Source: Ruminococcus sp. UBA4240
GTDB taxonomy: Bacteria; Bacillota; Clostridia; Oscillospirales; Ruminococcaceae
Direction of reading: 5' to 3'
Assembly: GCA_002395525.1 (NCBI GenBank)
Contig: DGXE01000057.1
Coordinates: 1 to 9,541 of the forward strand
DNA: 9,541 bases
Shown here: positions 1-6,580 of the stretch, piece by piece
How the letters are laid out: each line of letters opens with the position of its first letter
Position numbering within the stretch: position 1 is the stretch's first letter
Notes under the pieces: model-generated
What the model saw: the letters and a program-made list of their open reading frames with translations, nothing else
Database searches by the model: none
What the model was told of the DNA's origin: nothing
Program-made: the position numbers and the translations under genes

Positions 1-8
1 GGCTTATG

Positions 9-55
9 CGCCCGTGACCGCTGTGTGACTTGCACAGGGGTTCACGGGCGTTTTT
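9..55 (+). terminator. Hairpin with T-run just upstream of the surface-protein gene
   Basis: Positions 9-17 pair perfectly with 42-50 (9 bp, GC-rich). The stem continues through a one-base bulge into 18-19/39-40, then through a mismatch into 21-25/33-37 around a 7-base loop. Five T follow at 51-55. This is a canonical intrinsic terminator shape. It may end a gene lying before the window, or act as a leader attenuator for the gene starting at 85, because only about 30 bases separate the T-run from that start codon. The sequence that would decide between these is outside the window. Confidence 0.8.
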
Positions 56-84
56 GCATAACAAATAAGAAAGAAGGAATGGAT

Positions 85-3000
85 ATGACGAAAACCGGTT
101 CAAGCCGATTTATGAGTATGTTCCTGTCGGTGTGCATGATTATTTCGTGCATGGTGGGAATGAGCCTGACGGCGTATGCGGATACCACGTATGGCAGTTA
201 TTTGGTTACCGATACTGATACTGCCGAAACTTTGACGAACAAAGTAGTCAAATTTAATAACATTGACTGGTATATCATAGCGGATGACTCCACAGCCGCG
301 AGCGCCGGTTCAGTTACCTTGCTGGCAAAAGGAAATATTGGCTCAAGTAAGTTTGCTGAAAGCTCGACTGATTACAGCAGCTCTGATGTTAAAGGGTATT
401 TGGATAATTTGATAACCACAGGCAACAACTTTGCAGGTGTTGCAGATGCAATTGTGGCTGTTAGTTTGTCGGATGTGAACGTTACTGGGGCAAAGCTTTG
501 GCTGCTAAGTACAGATGAGGCGAAAGCCCTGCCAGTCGATGTCAGAAAAGGTGCGGGAAATTGGTGGCTTCGCAACGCTCATTATGATTCTGCTGATCAT
601 ATCTCCTATGCAGCGGGCGTGAGTTACAAGGGCATCGTTACTGATGTGGATGTGAAAACTGGGTTAGATGTTCGCCCCGCTTTAAAGCTTGATTTGAGCA
701 AGGTGACGTTTGATTCTACGTCTAAGACATTTACGGTGGGCTCCTCTACCCCCGCAACCACCGACGTGTCTTTCGTAAGAGCCACAAGTGCGGAGGAACT
801 TGAAACCAATCTCCCCAACATACCTTCATACACGGAAGAACAGGCGAGAGCTTGGGTAGAAGCTAATAAAGCAACGCTGGCACCTGCTTATGCAGCACAC
901 ATGCAAGCACATGGTGATGCTATATTCGTAGTTGTGTATGCTATATCAGAAGATACATATTACGTTCTCCAAAGTGGATATAGTGACTTGGTAAGCCTTG
1001 TGGTTAATTATTTTAGTTTGGGTGAACTGAAACATAATTTTACCAACTATTATGATATGATATATTATCCGGAGGTGACTGCTGCTACCCACACCCACAC
1101 ATGGGGCTATAACGCAAGCGGCGCGACTATAACAGCAAACTGCACCGGCACAGGCACCTGCGACATCACCGAGGGTCTTACCCTTACGATAAGCGCCCCG
1201 ACAGCCCTCACCTATGACGGCACAGCAAAGACAGCGACACTCTCCACAGGCTACAACACCACAGCATTCCCCGGCACTTACACAATAGAATATTATAACG
1301 GAACAACAAAGCTCGATTCCGCTCCCGTTGATGCGGGTACATACACCGCAAAGGTCACTGCGGGTACAGGCGACGGCGCGGCTACGGCTTCCGTGGATTT
1401 CACAATAACTCCCAAGACCGTGGACACCCCCACAATAACCCTCTCCCCTGAAAGCTTCACCTATGACGGCACCGCAAAGCAGCCGACAGTGACAGTCAAG
1501 GACGGAACAACAACTATCCCCGCAAGTGAATATAATGTTGAGTACTCCAACAACACAAATGCCGGAACAGCAAAAGTTACTATCACCGACAAGACCGGCG
1601 GCAACTATATTGTAAGCGGCGAAAAGACCTTCACCATCGAAAAGGGTTCACAGTCCGCACCCGTGGTTTCCTCCACCAATGAGACTATCGACGGCAAGGC
1701 AGACGGCACTATCACAGGCGTTACCAACGCTATGGAGTACAAGTCCGCCTCAGCCAATGCTTACACCTCCGTTACAGGCACCACCATAGCCAATCTTCCG
1801 GCCGGCACCTACAATGTGCGCTACAAGGAAAATGCAAACTACAACGCATCTCCTGCGGCTGACGTGGTGATAAACACCGGCAGCAAGCTGACCGTCCGGT
1901 TCGACACTGACGGCGGTTCGCCCGCACCTGCTTCACAGCAGCTTTCCTACAGCCAGACCGTGAGCGCACCCGCAGCAGACCCCGAAAAGACAGGCTACAC
2001 CTTCCTTTACTGGTCAGCAGACGGCGAAGCAGAGTATGACTTCTCCGCACCTCTTACCGCCAATATCACCCTGAAGGCTGTATATCAGTTAAACACCTAC
2101 ACCATCACCTTCATTGACAATGGCAACGAATACGAAAGCCAGCTTGAATACGGTGAAGCTCTTGCGGAATACATCCCCCGGATCTCTTGGACAGGTCACA
2201 CCTTCATGGGCTGGAGCCCTGAGGTGCCTGAGACTGTTCCTGCCGAAGATATGACCTTTACCGCACAGTGGCAGGTAAACCAGTACACCATGACCTTTGA
2301 CGACAACGGCAGTCACTCCGAGTATGTGCTTGACTATGGCACAAACCTCACCGATTACATCCCCGACATCCAGTGGGAGGGTCACACCTTTATGGGCTGG
2401 AATCCGGAAGTTCCTGAGACCGTTCCCGCAGAGGACATGACCTTCACAGCCGTATGGGACACAAACACATACACCATCACCTTTGACTCCAACGGCGGCA
2501 GCTACATAGCTCCTATTGTGCAGGACTACGGCACAAAGGTCATCGCACCCATGAATCCCATGAGGGAGGGCTATGCCTTTATCGGCTGGGATACTGAGAT
2601 ACCCGCAGAGATGCCCGCATATGACATGACCGTGAAGGCGCTGTGGGTTGAGACTCCGGCTATTGGTGCTCCCCGCATTTCCTCCGGCACAGCAAGAGTA
2701 CCCTCCGGCACAGCACAGCCGGAAGTGACTGTAAGCAGCACCGATGAGATAACACCCAAGATGTGGGCAGTCCTTAACGACGACAACAGCGTAACCGTTA
2801 GCTGGGAGAAGATAAAGAATGCGGACAGCTACATCCTCTACGTTGAGAAGAATGGCAAGGCTGTAAAGCTGACCGAGACAAAGGGCACCGAGGTAACACT
2901 CAAAAACGCAAAGAACGGTGTGACCTACAAGTTCACTTTAAAGTACACAAGGAACGGCAGCACCTATTCCGCTCCAAAGGGCTACAAGGCAAATCTGAGG

Positions 3001-3258
3001 GTCTACTACAAGCCCGCAGTAAAAGCCGCTGTCACAAAGGACGGTAAGATCCTCTTAAAGTGGAACAAGGTAGCAAATGCGGATAAGTACGTGATCTACC
3101 GTGTAAATGCAAGCGGAAAGTTTGTAAAGGCAGGCACCACGACTAAGACCGCTGCAAGGATAGCCGCCAAGTCCACCGACACAGGCTATGTGGTAAGGGC
3201 ATCCGTAAACGGTAAGCTGACTAAGGTCACAAAGTCCGACATAGCCACAGCAGAGTAA
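85..3258 (+). CDS. Secreted modular surface protein: DUF6273, Ig/MBG-like, InlB-type repeats, FnIII-like C-terminus
   Basis: A 1057-residue exported protein of unknown exact role, probably cell-surface or extracellular. I chose the ATG at 85 over the one at 79 because the AGAAGGA ribosome site abuts 79 but lies 6 bases before 85. Residues 1-32 look like a signal peptide ending in AYA. Residues about 33-212 match the DUF6273 pattern (NIDWYII, LLAK, WLLSTDEA, NWWLRNA, VRPALKLDLS). Residues about 225-334 I do not recognise. An HTHTW linker (336-340) leads to two MBG/Ig-like modules (about 362-446 and 447-520) with repeated YDGTAK, then a module with LPAGTYNVRYKENANY (521-600). Four InlB/Listeria-Bacteroides-type repeats follow (601-668, 669-730, 731-792, 793-855), each with a G-[YH]-x-F-x-x-W-like core. 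The C-terminus has two FnIII-like units (about 893-965 and 975-1045). I see no LPXTG, SLH or dockerin, so the anchoring mode is unknown. Base composition jumps at about 1080, suggesting a mosaic gene. Adhesion or carbohydrate/protein binding is a plausible role by analogy only. Confidence 0.9.
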   Translation: MTKTGSSRFMSMFLSVCMIISCMVGMSLTAYADTTYGSYLVTDTDTAETLTNKVVKFNNIDWYIIADDSTAASAGSVTLLAKGNIGSSKFAESSTDYSSSDVKGYLDNLITTGNNFAGVADAIVAVSLSDVNVTGAKLWLLSTDEAKALPVDVRKGAGNWWLRNAHYDSADHISYAAGVSYKGIVTDVDVKTGLDVRPALKLDLSKVTFDSTSKTFTVGSSTPATTDVSFVRATSAEELETNLPNIPSYTEEQARAWVEANKATLAPAYAAHMQAHGDAIFVVVYAISEDTYYVLQSGYSDLVSLVVNYFSLGELKHNFTNYYDMIYYPEVTAATHTHTWGYNASGATITANCTGTGTCDITEGLTLTISAPTALTYDGTAKTATLSTGYNTTAFPGTYTIEYYNGTTKLDSAPVDAGTYTAKVTAGTGDGAATASVDFTITPKTVDTPTITLSPESFTYDGTAKQPTVTVKDGTTTIPASEYNVEYSNNTNAGTAKVTITDKTGGNYIVSGEKTFTIEKGSQSAPVVSSTNETIDGKADGTITGVTNAMEYKSASANAYTSVTGTTIANLPAGTYNVRYKENANYNASPAADVVINTGSKLTVRFDTDGGSPAPASQQLSYSQTVSAPAADPEKTGYTFLYWSADGEAEYDFSAPLTANITLKAVYQLNTYTITFIDNGNEYESQLEYGEALAEYIPRISWTGHTFMGWSPEVPETVPAEDMTFTAQWQVNQYTMTFDDNGSHSEYVLDYGTNLTDYIPDIQWEGHTFMGWNPEVPETVPAEDMTFTAVWDTNTYTITFDSNGGSYIAPIVQDYGTKVIAPMNPMREGYAFIGWDTEIPAEMPAYDMTVKALWVETPAIGAPRISSGTARVPSGTAQPEVTVSSTDEITPKMWAVLNDDNSVTVSWEKIKNADSYILYVEKNGKAVKLTETKGTEVTLKNAKNGVTYKFTLKYTRNGSTYSAPKGYKANLRVYYKPAVKAAVTKDGKILLKWNKVANADKYVIYRVNASGKFVKAGTTTKTAARIAAKSTDTGYVVRASVNGKLTKVTKSDIATAE
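1885..2649 (+). repeat. Four tandem InlB-type (Listeria-Bacteroides) repeats within the surface-protein gene
   Basis: Four units of about 62-68 residues start with a [TY]-x-[IVM]-x-F-[DI] strand and end in a [VLQ]W or VYQ strand. The units lie at about 1885-2088, 2089-2274, 2275-2460 and 2461-2649. Units two and three are closest: over the 26 residues starting GHTFMGW they differ at only two positions (S/N and Q/V), while the DNA carries about 12 synonymous differences. The first unit is the most divergent and has the classic FDTDGGSP start. Confidence 0.85.
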
Positions 3259-3278
3259 ACACACCCACAGATACAAAA

Positions 3279-3312
3279 CACCGCACATCGGCTTGATGTG
3301 CGGTGCTTTTTT
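3279..3312 (+). terminator. Intrinsic terminator, probably bidirectional
   Basis: An 11-bp perfect stem (3279-3289 with 3295-3305) has a 5-base GGCTT loop and is followed by C and six T (3307-3312). It lies 20 bases after the surface-protein stop. Read on the minus strand the same stem is followed by four T (complement of 3275-3278) and lies 34 bases after the pth stop, so it can serve both converging genes. Confidence 0.92.
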
Positions 3313-3346
3313 ATGTTGAATGAAATGATGATGTGACGGAGACTGC

Positions 3347-3973
3347 TTATTTTCCGTTCACAAGGTTCATGGCAGCATCGGTCTTGCCGTCCACCATGAG
3401 GGCGAGGGCTTCACAGGCGTTGTCTGCGGCGGTGTGCAGTGCAGGCAGTGCCTCCGGGGGGAAGCTCCCCAGTACCCATGCAGCCAGGTCATAGTCCTTG
3501 GAGGGCTTTTGCCCCACCCCCACCTTGATGCGGGGGAATTCATCCGAGCCTGTCAGGTAGATTATGGATTTTAGCCCGTTGTGGCCGCCGTCGGAGCCCT
3601 TCTTGCGTATGCGCAGCCGCCCCGGCTCCATGTTGATGTCATCACAGATGACGATGACCTTTTCAATGGGCACCTTGTAGAAGTTCATTGCCTGTACTAT
3701 GGCCTCTCCGGAGTTGTTCATAAAGGTGGAGGGCTTCATTACAAGGCAGCCTTTGCCGTTAAGGGTCACTTCTCCCGTAAGGGATTTGAACTGCAGCTTC
3801 TTTATGTCAAAATGCTCCCTCTTTGCAAGGTTGTCCACCACCATAAAGCCCGCATTGTGGCGGGAGTTCTCGTACTTTAGCCCCGGGTTCCCCAGACCTG
3901 CGATGATGTACTCCACAGGGGCCTTGGGGGCGGTGTCACGGCTTATCTTGTCGAATATGTCAAATATGCTCAT
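3347..3973 (-). CDS. pth: Peptidyl-tRNA hydrolase
   Basis: A 208-residue Pth family enzyme, a cytosolic esterase that releases peptides from peptidyl-tRNA dropped by ribosomes and so recycles tRNA. Visible family signatures are AGLGNPGLKYENSRHNAG (residues 25-42, catalytic His39), KPSTFMNNSGE (80-90, substrate-binding Asn86), CDDINMEPG (110-118, Asp111 equivalent to E. coli Asp93) and GSDGGHNGLKSII (126-138, Asn132). All key residues are present. The first 18 or so residues (MSIFDIFDKISRD...) extend beyond the usual E. coli-type start. I chose the ATG at 3973 because a GAGG site lies 5 bases before it and the longer upstream frame would overlap the preceding gene with non-conserved sequence. 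It lies 43 bases downstream of the HAD/ligase gene and is probably co-transcribed with it in part. Confidence 0.96.
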   Translation of the reverse strand: MSIFDIFDKISRDTAPKAPVEYIIAGLGNPGLKYENSRHNAGFMVVDNLAKREHFDIKKLQFKSLTGEVTLNGKGCLVMKPSTFMNNSGEAIVQAMNFYKVPIEKVIVICDDINMEPGRLRIRKKGSDGGHNGLKSIIYLTGSDEFPRIKVGVGQKPSKDYDLAAWVLGSFPPEALPALHTAADNACEALALMVDGKTDAAMNLVNGK

Positions 3974-3985
3974 TGTGGCCTCACA

Positions 3986-4011
3986 AAAGGGGCAGCCTGT
4001 GCCGCCCCTTT
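3986..4011 (-). terminator. Hairpin between the ligase gene and pth (weak terminator or processing site)
   Basis: An 8-bp perfect stem (3986-3993 with 4004-4011) continues past one mismatch into a 2-bp extension and a 4-base loop. On the minus strand it has AAA before it and TTTTG after it. The T-run is short, so partial termination, RNA processing or 3'-end protection of the upstream message all fit. The pth ribosome site (GAGG, 3979-3982) lies just beyond the hairpin and stays free. Confidence 0.5.
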
Positions 4012-4016
4012 CCTCA

Positions 4017-5681
4017 TTATTTATTGATACCGTCCTTCTGACGTATCTCGACTCTGCGTATCTTACCGCTGATGGTCTTTGGCAGCTCATCAACGAATTC
4101 CACTATCCTGGGGTACTTGTAGGGAGCTGTGTTGGACTTGACGTAGTTCTGCAGCTCCTTGGCAAGGGCCTCGCCCACCTGCGCCCTGTACTTCTGTGTA
4201 AGCACCACGGTAGCCTTTACCACCTGACCTCTTACAGGGTCGGGGGCGGCGGTGATGGCACATTCAAGGACAGCCGGATGCTCCATGAGCACGGATTCTA
4301 TCTCAAAGGGGCCTATACGGTAGCCCGATGACTTTATCACATCGTCCACACGGCCTACGTACCAGAAGTATCCGTCCTCGTCACGGCGGGCAGTGTCGCC
4401 TGTGTGGTAGAGCCCGTTGGAGAATGCCTTGGCATTTGCCTCCGGGTTGTTTACATAGCCCTTGAACAGACCGTTGTTGGGGCCGTCCTTCCTGAGGCGT
4501 ATGCATATCTCGCCTACCTCGTTGGGAGGAAGCTCCTTGCCGTCAGGATCCACTATCACCACGTCAAACATGGGCATTGCCTTGCCCATGGAGCCGGAGC
4601 GTGTCTTGGTGTTGTAGGGATTGCCTATTACGAGCACAGTCTCAGTCTGACCGAAGCCCTCCATGAGATGCAGGCCTGTTGCTTCACGGAATTTGTTGAA
4701 TACCTCCGCATTTATGGCCTCACCTGCGGTGCAGGCATACTGGAGGGAGGATATGTCATATCCGCCCATGCCCTCCTTGATGAAGAAGCGGTATATGGTA
4801 GCGGGGGCACACAGGGAGGTGACCTTGTATTTCTCGATTATCTTCAGTACATCGGCGGGCTTGAACTTGGTGAAGTCATATGCCATTACAGTTGCGGCAA
4901 CGGCGAACTGTCCGTAGAACTTGCCCCAGAAGAACTTGCCCCAGCCGCTTTCGGCAATGGTGAAGTGGATGCTGTATTCATTCAGGTGATGCCAGTACTT
5001 TGCGGTGGGGATGTGGGAGGCACCGTATCTGTGGGAATGCATTACCATCTTGGGATAGCCTGTGGTGCCTGATGAGAAGAACATGAGGCAGTCGTCATCC
5101 ACATTGGTGGGTACCCTGTCAAAGGTGTCGGGATACTGCATGAGCAGGCTGTCAAAGGGGATCCACCCCTCCTTTTCGCCCTTGCACATGAACATGAAGT
5201 CAAGGGGAGCCTCAGCAGTTGCAGCTTCGACATTGGCGGATACATCACCGTCCCCGGTTGCAACTATGGCACGGATGCTGCCCTCTTTGAAGCGGTAGAT
5301 GTAGTCCTTCTTCTTCAGCATATTGGTGACAGGCACCAGCACTGCCCCAATCTTTTCAAGGGCGAGGACGATTATCCACATCTGCCAGTGGCGCTTGAGC
5401 ACACACATAACGTGATCGCCGAACTTAATGCCTCTGTCGGTGAACAGGTTAGCCGCACGGTTCGAGAGCCTTTTCAACTCGCCGTAGGTGAATATCCTCT
5501 CGTGACCCTCGTCGTCACACCATATGAGAGCCCTTCTGTCAGGTTCCAGATCGGCAATGGCATCAACAATGTCATAGGCATAGTTGAAGTTGTCGGGGAG
5601 ATGCAGCTCAAACTTGTTTACAACGCTGTTTTCGTCAAAACCCTCTTCAATGTACTGCAGATGTACGTCCTTAGCTTTCAT
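4017..5681 (-). CDS. Acyl-CoA synthetase as a separate product from an internal start (alternative model)
   Basis: This is the ligase half of the fused frame taken from its own ATG at 5681, giving 554 residues, the normal length for stand-alone acyl-CoA synthetases of this type. The start MKAKDVHLQYIEEGF resembles the usual amino end of such enzymes. The codons just before it contain AAAGGAAG about 6-7 bases upstream. Adenylation motifs in this numbering are SSGTTGYPK 203-211, GFGQTE 342-347, YHTGD 425-429 and Lys540. The sequence shows a start signal but cannot show which form is made; this entry is a competing or co-existing model for the fusion, not a second locus. Confidence 0.6.
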   Translation of the reverse strand: MKAKDVHLQYIEEGFDENSVVNKFELHLPDNFNYAYDIVDAIADLEPDRRALIWCDDEGHERIFTYGELKRLSNRAANLFTDRGIKFGDHVMCVLKRHWQMWIIVLALEKIGAVLVPVTNMLKKKDYIYRFKEGSIRAIVATGDGDVSANVEAATAEAPLDFMFMCKGEKEGWIPFDSLLMQYPDTFDRVPTNVDDDCLMFFSSGTTGYPKMVMHSHRYGASHIPTAKYWHHLNEYSIHFTIAESGWGKFFWGKFYGQFAVAATVMAYDFTKFKPADVLKIIEKYKVTSLCAPATIYRFFIKEGMGGYDISSLQYACTAGEAINAEVFNKFREATGLHLMEGFGQTETVLVIGNPYNTKTRSGSMGKAMPMFDVVIVDPDGKELPPNEVGEICIRLRKDGPNNGLFKGYVNNPEANAKAFSNGLYHTGDTARRDEDGYFWYVGRVDDVIKSSGYRIGPFEIESVLMEHPAVLECAITAAPDPVRGQVVKATVVLTQKYRAQVGEALAKELQNYVKSNTAPYKYPRIVEFVDELPKTISGKIRRVEIRQKDGINK

Positions 5682-6353
5682 ACGATCTTCCTTTCCGGGA
5701 TCGGTCAAAATGTCATATATATCCGATGGGGTGTCTGCCAGGTATGTCGCATTGTTCTCCTTGAGCTCGCTCACAGGGCGGAAGCCCCAGGTGCAGCCGA
5801 TGCTGTCTATCCCCGCATTTGAGGCGCACTGCATATCCACGCAGGAGTCGCCTATCATGACGGTCTCCTCCCCGGATACGCCCAGCGTATCCATAATGTG
5901 CAGGATAATGCCGGGTGCAGGCTTTTTCTCATAGGTGTCCTTCTGCCCGGAAATGTATGTAAAGCGGTCGCCCAGCATCTCGTGTACTATGGTCTTTGTG
6001 AACTCATCGGGCTTGTTTGAAGCCACAGCCGTCTTTATCCCGCTCTGAGCCAGCCTGTCAAGCAGCTCGGTAATGCCCTCGTAGGGGCGGGTGTGTATAT
6101 TGTATGCCCCCCGGTAGGTGTCATTCATCTGGGTAAGGAGTCTGTCGATGTTCTCGGCGGTCTTCTCCCCCTCGGGGAGGGCACGCTCGATAAGTGTCCG
6201 CATACCGTTTCCCACCATAAAGCGGTAGTCATCTATGCCGTGTATGGGGAATCTGTTGTCCGAAAGGACTTTGTTACAGGCGTTCCCAAGATCTGCAAGG
6301 GAATCTACAAGAGTCCCGTCCAGATCAAATATTGCCAGTTTATATCTGTTCAT
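4017..6353 (-). CDS. Fused HAD phosphatase (phosphoglycolate phosphatase-like) and acyl-CoA synthetase
   Basis: A 778-residue open frame joins two normally separate enzymes. I chose the ATG at 6353 because GGAG precedes it at 6-7 bases and the frame then begins MNRYKLAIFDLDGT, as in HAD proteins. Residues 1-222 are a Gph/PGP-type HAD hydrolase: nucleophile Asp10 and acid Asp12 in DLDGT, Ser112 in ASNKPD, Lys144 in EKKPAP, and Asp169/Asp173 in GDSCVD, with a helical cap between motifs I and II. Residues 225-778 form a complete 554-residue AMP-forming acyl-CoA ligase of the acetyl/medium-chain acyl-CoA synthetase type: P-loop SSGTTGYPK (427-435), GFGQTE (566-571), YHTGD (649-653), GRVDDVIKSSGYRI (667-680) and catalytic Lys764 in PKTISGKIRR. 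The ligase would activate a carboxylic acid to its CoA thioester using ATP; the chain length cannot be told. No stop separates the halves, yet a good ribosome site sits before the internal Met225, so the ligase may also, or only, be made separately. Alternatively a sequencing error or recent stop loss created the fusion. Confidence 0.88.
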   Translation of the reverse strand: MNRYKLAIFDLDGTLVDSLADLGNACNKVLSDNRFPIHGIDDYRFMVGNGMRTLIERALPEGEKTAENIDRLLTQMNDTYRGAYNIHTRPYEGITELLDRLAQSGIKTAVASNKPDEFTKTIVHEMLGDRFTYISGQKDTYEKKPAPGIILHIMDTLGVSGEETVMIGDSCVDMQCASNAGIDSIGCTWGFRPVSELKENNATYLADTPSDIYDILTDPGKEDRMKAKDVHLQYIEEGFDENSVVNKFELHLPDNFNYAYDIVDAIADLEPDRRALIWCDDEGHERIFTYGELKRLSNRAANLFTDRGIKFGDHVMCVLKRHWQMWIIVLALEKIGAVLVPVTNMLKKKDYIYRFKEGSIRAIVATGDGDVSANVEAATAEAPLDFMFMCKGEKEGWIPFDSLLMQYPDTFDRVPTNVDDDCLMFFSSGTTGYPKMVMHSHRYGASHIPTAKYWHHLNEYSIHFTIAESGWGKFFWGKFYGQFAVAATVMAYDFTKFKPADVLKIIEKYKVTSLCAPATIYRFFIKEGMGGYDISSLQYACTAGEAINAEVFNKFREATGLHLMEGFGQTETVLVIGNPYNTKTRSGSMGKAMPMFDVVIVDPDGKELPPNEVGEICIRLRKDGPNNGLFKGYVNNPEANAKAFSNGLYHTGDTARRDEDGYFWYVGRVDDVIKSSGYRIGPFEIESVLMEHPAVLECAITAAPDPVRGQVVKATVVLTQKYRAQVGEALAKELQNYVKSNTAPYKYPRIVEFVDELPKTISGKIRRVEIRQKDGINK
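5679..5696 (-). promoter_or_regulatory. Internal ribosome binding site and start at the HAD/ligase junction
   Basis: On the minus strand the junction reads GGAAAGGAAGATCGTATG, a strong Shine-Dalgarno-like run spaced about 6-7 bases from an ATG. It is in frame with both halves and encodes the linker residues GKEDR. Such a signal is expected between two genes and is surprising inside a genuine fusion. Confidence 0.65.
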
Positions 6354-6375
6354 AATATTCTCCGACTTACAAAAA

Positions 6376-6502
6376 TGCATTATTTATGATAACACAAGCA
6401 CATTTTTATTTGTTTATGGTTTTTTTAATAAATTGCTAATTATTCAATGGCAAATGCAGAAATTTGTGCAAAAACGAAGCTTACTTTTTGTGCATTATTT
6501 AT
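6376..6502. repeat. Two copies of a 12-base direct repeat in the divergent intergenic region
   Basis: TGCATTATTTAT occurs at 6376-6387 and again at 6491-6502, 115 bases apart. The first copy lies 22 bases before the HAD start codon on the minus strand; the second overlaps a TATAAT (6502-6507). AT-rich sequence makes chance repeats likelier, so a regulatory role is only a possibility. Confidence 0.4.
6425..6453 (-). promoter_or_regulatory. Candidate promoter for the HAD/ligase-pth unit
   Basis: On the minus strand TTGCCA (complement of 6448-6453) and TATTAA (complement of 6425-6430) are separated by 17 bases. This places a start near 6418 and a leader of about 65 bases before the ATG at 6353. 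The -35 box is good, the -10 only fair, and other AT-rich choices exist nearby. Confidence 0.35.
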
Positions 6503-6551
6503 ATAATTTCGGGGAACTGAAAAAATTTACACTCAAAAAGGGGATTTGCCT

Positions 6552-6580
6552 CCTTTTTCCTTTGACAAACAGGGAAAAGG
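6552..6580. promoter_or_regulatory. Possible operator: dyad centred on the -35 box
   Basis: CCTTTTTCC (6552-6560) and GGGAAAAGG (6572-6580) form a nine-position inverted repeat with a single mismatch, spaced by 11 bases that contain the TTGACA box. A repressor bound here would block RNA polymerase. Chance in a T- and A-rich region is a real alternative. Confidence 0.35.

Noticed and set aside
30..60. TTGCAC (30-35) and TGCATA (55-60) as a promoter for the surface-protein gene
   Set aside because: The 19-base spacer is long, both boxes are imperfect, and they sit inside the terminator-like hairpin; it is not convincing on sequence alone.
3974..4093. Extension of pth by 40 residues to an earlier start
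   Set aside because: It would overlap the ligase gene by about 77 bases, and the extra residues are reverse-frame reading of the ligase end and the hairpin; the ATG at 3973 has a ribosome site.
3699..4331. Open frame of 210 codons on the plus strand spanning pth, the gap and the ligase end
   Set aside because: It crosses two recognised minus-strand genes and a hairpin and encodes nothing recognisable.
4404..5072. Open frame of 222 codons on the plus strand opposite the ligase
   Set aside because: It is antisense to a well-supported adenylating enzyme, has no ribosome site or domain pattern, and its composition is the mirror of the ligase codons.
6354..6380. Extension of the HAD protein by nine residues (MHFCKSENI)
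   Set aside because: The GGAG ribosome site lies inside this extension and HAD motif I is expected very near the amino end.
6479..6507. GCTTAC and TATAAT (6502-6507) as a second plus-strand promoter
   Set aside because: The -10 box is perfect but no reasonable -35 box lies at the right spacing; a far better promoter lies 83 bases downstream.
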